Below are positions 57,761 to 64,000 of a stretch of 64,000 nucleotides of DNA, piece by piece (position 1 is the first letter of the stretch; each line of letters opens with the position of its first letter). The position numbers and the translations under genes were made by a program. The DNA comes from Metellina segmentata (lineage: Eukaryota; Arthropoda; Arachnida; Araneae; Tetragnathidae), in assembly GCA_947359465.1 (NCBI GenBank), contig OX375876.1:62502998-62566997 (forward strand). The letters are read 5' to 3'. The notes beneath the pieces are model-generated. The model searched no databases. It was not told the DNA's origin and was given only the letters and a program-made list of their open reading frames with translations.

Positions 57761-58159
57761 CCAATGGTGGGTTCATAACACTAACATAACAAGTTCCAAG
57801 TAGTTCCAAACACTAATAACAAGTTCCTAACACTATTACCAAATACATACTACTTAGTGTTACAAGCACAAAAAAATGTTATACATACTTTGTAGTAATT
57901 TTACGAAGGATTGAGACGCTTAACAAGCGTCTAAAGCGTCCACGGCATTACTTGTAAAATACCAGAACTATACGGTGTTGCTCTCCATTTTTTATTTAGA
58001 CGTTGGTTGGGTTCTATTGTGCAAGGGTCATATTGTTTATTCAAAGGAGTTATTGTTTTATTCATCTGGCCGTCGTTGTACATTTCTATCCAATGGATCT
58101 ACTGCAATTCATAAATTAAAAATCAAAAGGACCAAAGGTCTTGGAGGGTGGAAACCACG

Positions 58160-58720
58160 CGCAATATGTTCACCCACCATTGCCAATGTGATTGGAGGTA
58201 AAGAAAAACACGAACTACCCGACACTCAAAACAGCCACCCACAAATGGCCAACTCCCACAAACACAAACGACCCAAACACGCGTTCACACTCCACCAACG
58301 ACAACAATTAAACAATTGAGCTCCAGCGCGAACCAACAAAAGAAAAAGGGTCCTAGCGTATAAATTTTTTAAAAGATAAATAACGACACCATTACGCTAA
58401 GCTGGGCCGACCATAAAACAAGGACCATTTCAGCCGGACCAGGATTAGTAAATCAGATCGGCTCACACCACACGTTGCAGGCGTATACCACCTTTTATGC
58501 CCCTTCCCTGGCGCTGTTTTCAATTAAGGAAAGAACAGCGTGAATCGGCACCACATCTATTTAGAAGGGGGCGAATGTGCCCGGGCTCGCAGATTGCTAT
58601 CCGGCAGAGCGCGTGGAGTCCGGATTATGAGTCCGGTCACGTATTGGGGATTGCTGGCGAAACTTTCATGGGCAGTAATATAAATAAGTGACCTGTAATC
58701 GATAGCACAGGGACGAGAGA
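58160..58720. promoter_or_regulatory. GC-richer low-repeat island upstream of the gene
   Basis: Higher GC, with GGAGTCCGGATTATGAGTCC (a short inverted motif) at 58615-58634. It could be an enhancer or lie near a 5' exon. Nothing decisive. Confidence 0.2.
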
Positions 58721-59134
58721 GTTTCCGCTACGCCATGAGATAACTGTGTGTGCGGTGCAGGTTTAGTGGTGGCCCATGCTTTGCACTCAGAAGGGATAAA
58801 TTTCAAATGGTTAGCTACGGGGGAAAACTGTTGGGGCAGAAATAAAGTATGGGCAGCTAAGTTTCGGGGATGGGATGAAATAAATTGCGATGGTCGGGGG
58901 TTTTGAATTCTAAAGAGAACTGCCGTTGTTTTGTAGTGTGGGAATTAAAATCTCTGTTGCGGGTTTGTGGGATTTGTAGGCTTCTTGAACACACTGCATA
59001 CCCTCAGTATTAAATAAGGAAGTGGGAAAAGGAGTTGGGAAAGTTACGATTTGAGATAAATTGAGTGACATGCTTTTCATGTACTACTTGTAGGCTTTTA
59101 TTTAGACGGTAAATGAAGTGAGGTGCAACTAGAA

Positions 59135-59279
59135 CAGGGCTCGAAATACCCGGGTGCACAGGTGCACTGTGCACATGAAAATATAATTGTGCACCTAATT
59201 TTTTCCCACTAGGTGCACCTAATTTAAAAACTTAGGTGCACAAGGTGCACCTGTATTAAAAATTCTATTTCGAGGCCTG
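59135..59279. mobile_element. hAT-type MITE (145 bp) with perfect 8-bp target duplication
   Basis: AACTAGAA flanks the element at 59127-59134 and 59280-59287. The termini are CAGGGCTCGAAATA and, on the other strand, CAGGCCTCGAAATA. The interior is a cluster of GTGCAC palindromes (AGGTGCACCT, TGTGCACA). No coding capacity. Confidence 0.95.
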
Positions 59280-59414
59280 AACTAGAAGCAAACAGTGTGA
59301 TGATTTAATTACCTTCAAATATTTTTGTATGGTCTCGAAAAACCTTTAGAAACGTTAGCAAAACAATATACGGGAAATGTGATCACAGCTTTCATTCTAA
59401 CTCTCTCATGTATG

Positions 59415-59640
59415 TTTGGTTGGTTGGTTTTTGGTTTATAAGTCGAGTCATATTTAGCCAAGCTGCGCCAGAAACAAGATAGACAACGTCAAGTAATTAC
59501 CAAAGAACACATCCAAGGATATTCTACTTACACAAAAGAAGGAAATATACCTCAGGTGTTTACAGAAATAAAAATTGCGCCGCCTACAACTCCTAGATTG
59601 TTAGCACATGGGCAAAGGCTGAGCTAGGACGGCACCCAAT
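59415..59640 (-). mobile_element. SINE-B copy ending at a hairpin
   Basis: TTTATAAGTCGAGTCATATT..GCCAAGCTGCGCCAGAAACA at the left, then GCGCCGCCTACAACTCC..TTGTTAGCAC at the right. The right end merges into the perfect inverted repeat at 59622-59668. Confidence 0.6.
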
Positions 59641-59668
59641 TGTTAAAGAATTGGGTGCCGTCCTAGCT
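59622..59668. repeat. Perfect hairpin, 20-bp arms, 7-base loop
   Basis: Arm AGCTAGGACGGCACCCAATT, loop GTTAAAG, then the exact reverse complement. It lies at the head end of a SINE-B copy. GC-rich arms would make a stable RNA hairpin if transcribed. Confidence 0.95.
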
Positions 59669-62504
59669 TGGATTTATCTATGGCACTGTAAATGATTTCT
59701 ATCGTTCTTGAAAGTCTGATGAGTAAAACAGCACATGTTCAGGTACATATACTATTTACAAAAAACATCATTAATTGGTGTAGGAATTCAACCAAATGTA
59801 AGGAATCGAATGTTTCAAAATCCACAAGTTAAATTTGGGTTATTTATCTCTATAGTTGTACTCTCGGAAGAAGACACATTCTTGATTCAAAAGAAATCTT
59901 AAAAATACTGTTCAGTTACCATACAAATAAAAAATGAAGAATACATTTATACGCTACCTTCCTTCCTTCGAATGGAAGCAGACCCCTCCGTACCGAGTTA
60001 TTGAAAACCCACAGCGGAATTTATACGCTACTGCCTACTATCAGAACCCGCGTGGTACCTTTATCTATATATTAAATTAAAGTATCAGCATTTTAAAAGT
60101 AAAAACTTGTAAGTCGTAATAAAAACTTTCAACTATAGTGAAAGCGTTTAATATTCTTTTAATGACAACAAAAATAATAAATTATTTACTCTGATGATTT
60201 CAAACATAATGTAAATCAAGAACTAGGAAGCAAGAGAGGAAAAGTTTTCCCTAATTACAAGGAAACAAGGAGCATAAGAACTGTCAGAAGAAGCGTGCTT
60301 TGTTATCCGCTCGCTTTGAGCAATCGAGTGCAATACCAAAAAAGCATATTTTATCTAAAGCAAGGGTCAATGATTTAAAACCAAGATATTGTTTAGGGCA
60401 ATCACAGAAACAGTAAGTGACAAGAGCCGGAAGAATAACTTCAATGACATCTCTCATCATCCCTGATGATACACTTCGGAGATCAAGTTCACGTGGCTCG
60501 CAATTACCAAACATAACACGCCAACATCGGACACTCGACGGTCAGGGAACGCGAAATAAAGTTCACAGGAAACTCATAAAACATTTGGCCAGACACCGAT
60601 AGAAAAGGAATTACAAGAAAAGCAAGCGATAAACGGAATAGATGCAACATCACTCATCGTAAGTGGCGTTTCGACGAAGAACCGCCTTGATAATGTAAGA
60701 GATTAGCTCCGGGAAACAGATAGGATTTTACATTACTCACTGAATGCCTTTCTGTCGTAAACTATTTCCACCCTATAGTATATTTTCATTAAATACGTCA
60801 GAACTTATGGTTATTATATTTAACATTGATTAACCACGTTAACTAAAGGAGAATATAACGTGATGGCATGACAACTTCCTGAATAACGTGATATAAATGA
60901 CAATATCTTCCGGCTAGAAGATTTCAGAGTGGAATCTTCATGTAATAAATATTTGTCTCCGTATTTTCTTCTGGGAACTTCTATAGAAACGTAGAACTTA
61001 CAAGCATGCGTCTCGTTTCTTCTTCCAAAGAATTATTACACGCTCCGTTCCTTACAACTGTTCGTGTTAGGCTCCTATTACAGGTTTCTTTTACATGGTT
61101 GTAGCCAGTGTCAAGAACGAGCGAGACTGATGCACTGGGTCAGGCCCGAGACTTGATTTTGACGGGAAACATTTGTTCTGACAATGTCATGGGAAGTTTC
61201 ACGAGGGCTCATGAAATGGTTATTTTTTTTTAATCGTTGCGTTAGGGTATCAAAACATTTACAATGCAAGACGAATGAGCGTGAGTCATTGGTACTCGGG
61301 AATCACGAGTGGTTTTTCAGCGATTCCTTTCACAGTTTTACGCGACTTTCTTTTTGAGAAGGTTCTTGTTGAAACAGCTTTGTGTTCATTTGAGCTTGAT
61401 GAGAATCGATATTTACAGTTCAAAGCAAATGAGTACGAGATTTTTTTTGATGATCTGCTATTTTTGTATGGCAAACTCAAACTTTTCTGGGGCACGTTCA
61501 AATTTAAGTTATGTAGTCAAATTATATTTTGTTTTTAATATCTGGTTTACATTGAAATATTGAAAATATGCAATATTTTTAACACTTCAACAACAACGGT
61601 ACTGAAAAGGACTGGAATTTATAAAGTCTTTATCCGAAATCATACGCCGGGACTGTTAAGGTGTTTGAAAAATGTAGTATGAAATAATAGGAAATAGAAA
61701 TATGGTATTCAAAAGCAAATATAATATAAATAATATAAAAGATTGATTACATGAACTATATATATTTTTAATTCAGGTCTGGAGAGAATGTTTAAAAAAA
61801 AATTCTACACATAAGACAGTGTTTTTAGGTATTCTTCTATTTATTTTTTATTACATTATCAGAGAAAGTTGTTTTGAAAGGTTAACCAAGACCCGTATGA
61901 TGTAGCAGCACAAGTTATTAATCTGTCGTCCGATTAGTTGCTTGATGGATATTAAGTAAAGCCATCCTCAGAATATAGACTAATCAATACTTTTTGTATC
62001 CCAACCAGTCCAGTGTTTAGCAGAAAAATAACAATCTAATAGGATATTAAAACAGAAGAGCTTGGTTAAACCTATAAGAAAATGGAAATATCTAGTATAA
62101 ATTTGCAATGTTCTGTAGAATTATTTAGGACAATGGACAATATAGTGATCTCCTCAGCAGCAAAATAGCAATTATTTTGCCTATAGTAAGACCAACATAT
62201 TTGTCGTTCTTTACAAAACGGTTCTATTCAATCAAAAACAAGCTCTGAACCTTTTAAAATGAATCGGCACGTCAGGGCTTAAACTGGTATTAATAAAACT
62301 GAAAATAATCCCATATCTAACGCAACTAAAAAACAATACATAGATGATGATGACAATGTATCAGTGTTTACAACATTATTTAACGCAACCATAATGTAAT
62401 CCAATGCGAGACAGCTAAGGCAATTACCATGACCAGACGATTTTCGGTAATCATGAACCCAACGACTATATATTGTCCACATAACTATTATAATAAATAT
62501 TGAA

Positions 62505-62748
62505 TTAACCCTTTAAGTGGTGTCTACGAGATATCTCGTCCGCTAAGATCTGTCTAATTTTACTTACTACGATACATTGTCAGCAAGATATTGGCAATAT
62601 TTTGATGACGATATCAAGATCTGTGGTCAATTTTCTTCTGCAAGATCTGGTCCATTTTCTATGGACAACCAAATCTTAATATATGAGATATCACGTCCAT
62701 CAAGATTTCGTCGAGATACCGTGTCATTACAACCAGCAAGAGGGCTAA
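62505..62748. mobile_element. TTAA/palindrome MITE, copy 15
   Basis: Starts TTAACCCTTTAAGTGGTG and ends AACCAGCAAGAGGGCTAA. It has one clear palindrome (near 62527) and several degenerate ones. Confidence 0.78.
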
Positions 62749-64000
62749 ATTCAGCACGAGGCATATCAACAGCTTAGATGAAGAAATGTTCTGTTTGACT
62801 CTAGATTTGTTACAAAAGTACTGTATCGAGCCTTACTTTTTGGTTGAAAATGACTTAATAGTAGCATGTGGATGCAGAGATTTGAAACATAACCGCGATT
62901 CTGTTTTGATAACAAATCTCAATTTTCAAATGCATGCGAGCCTGGCTTGAAACCTTGTCTAAGACCCACGAACAATGAGGGCCTCTGCAATCGATATACA
63001 GTGATGACTGCACAATGGCCGAAGATGTCCACAATCCCATTTAATTCCCAGTAGAGCTCCAAGCCCTGTGACTGGCTACATCGCGTTATTTCCTGTTTCC
63101 TGCGCCTTCCAAAGAGTAAGTGCTTTTGGATATTTAATTTCAAGGGTTCGCAGCCGCACAAAAGCTCTATTGTTGATCTGGATGAAGGACCGATCTCAGT
63201 CACAGAAAAGAAAGAAGGGAATAGGACGAAGCGACGGGGGCAAGGTCAGTTGACACAAGTGCTGTGTTAGCGGAGGATTATGTCGCGTTGCACATCCTAA
63301 ATGCACACGCTGGCAAAGCAAATCTGAAGAAAGGATTTCTTTTCCTTTCGGAAGACATATCCAACAAGCAGCGTCTGGATTCCGCTTCTGGGAAGTGACG
63401 ATGATTGAAGTTTTAATTCGTTGCACTTTTGTTTTTTCGCTTTCCCGAAGAGTGGGTGAGTGAAAGATTTATTAAGATGTACAAAGACTGATTACGCTTG
63501 TATTAAAATGTCCAATGCTTAATGCTTGTTGAGTTGGTTCAGGAGAGAAATAGTTCCTTTTTAACAAGGACTTTTTAAAATGTTCTCTCGATGTTTAAGG
63601 CTCTGTCCCCAACTGATTTATGGTGCAGTTAGTGAGCCATGTTTCTGAGCAGGAAGTTCTTAACATAGTCTGTGTAAAAGCTGGGAGGAGAAGACATCAC
63701 TTACAAAAAAAGTTGTTTTGATAACAACATATGAATGTGAGACGTCATGCAAAACCATAAACACTGTCATGCAGTTGATTTTCGAGTAGCAAAGAAAGAG
63801 GGAAGATCTCGAAGCAAAAAGTAAATTACGGATCTTGTTTTGAAAAGCAAGACCTTTTCCCAGCTAATGCGTTTAAAAATAGAAGGCATGTGTTTGCTAA
63901 CAGATAGGAATGATTAAAGTAGACATTGATTTAAGAAACATTAGTCGACATAAAAAAAAATTACGACTAAAAGTTAGTCTTCTCAAGGGTCTGATAGAAT

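Larger units (their letters stand above)
54785..64000. other. Region upstream of the first coding exon
   Basis: Contains either the start of a 5' UTR intron or the promoter side of the gene. It holds TTAA elements (54895-55066, 62505-62748), a non-LTR retrotransposon remnant (57480-57760), an hAT MITE (59135-59279), a SINE-B copy ending in a perfect hairpin (59415-59668) and GC-richer stretches at 55980-56130, 58160-58720 and 60400-60620. The 120-codon plus-strand frame at 55410-55772 has no recognisable features. No transcription start can be assigned. Confidence 0.6.

Overview
The window reads as a stretch of a large, AT-rich arthropod (probably insect) nuclear genome. One protein-coding gene with long introns can be supported. 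It lies on the minus strand, and its 5' coding exon is near 54.7 kb. Six coding exons (54617-54776, 34517-34714, 29206-29328, 11125-11231, 2357-2564, 179-293) join in frame with GT/AG splice sites. They encode about 304 residues: a signal peptide, two complete immunoglobulin domains and the start of a third. The protein belongs to the Kirre/Roughest/KIRREL/Neph family of Ig cell-adhesion proteins. The rest of the ectodomain, the transmembrane segment and the cytoplasmic tail would lie to the left of base 1. I saw no other protein gene and no stand-alone functional RNA gene that I can defend.

The introns (2.1, 8.6, 18.0, 5.2 and 19.9 kb) and about 9 kb of upstream DNA hold many repeats. (1) At least 15 copies of a short non-autonomous element flanked by TTAA, with CCCT-type ends and an internal array of the 16-base palindrome GACGAGATATCTCGTC; it looks like a piggyBac-type MITE. 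(2) A tRNA-headed SINE ('SINE-A') in more than ten copies, several truncated at the head end. (3) A second SINE ('SINE-B') whose tail carries a TTATGGCGC...GCGCCAAAC hairpin. (4) At least one further tRNA-headed SINE ('SINE-C', 47.5 kb) and two isolated tRNA-like heads. (5) Two hAT-type elements with perfect 8-bp target-site duplications (36336-36766 and 59135-59279). (6) Decayed Tc1/mariner transposase and non-LTR retrotransposon remnants. (7) Tandem repeats: a ~180-bp satellite-like array at 25.7-26.8 kb, a recent 361-bp duplication at 27.8-28.5 kb, ~112-bp repeats beside exon 3, ~140-bp repeats beside exon 2, and a ~155-bp array at 51.5-52.0 kb. (8) A further interspersed repeat of ~140 bp that I do not recognise.

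The most informative structures are nested. A TTAA element sits inside a SINE-A copy at 45.7-46.1 kb and shows the TTAA target duplication directly. A SINE-A copy sits inside one unit of a 348-bp tandem duplication at 39.1-40.0 kb. Several GC-richer, low-repeat islands in introns 1-4 and upstream are candidate cis-regulatory DNA, on composition only. Organism, paralogue and repeat-family names are inferences from sequence reading; no database search was possible.
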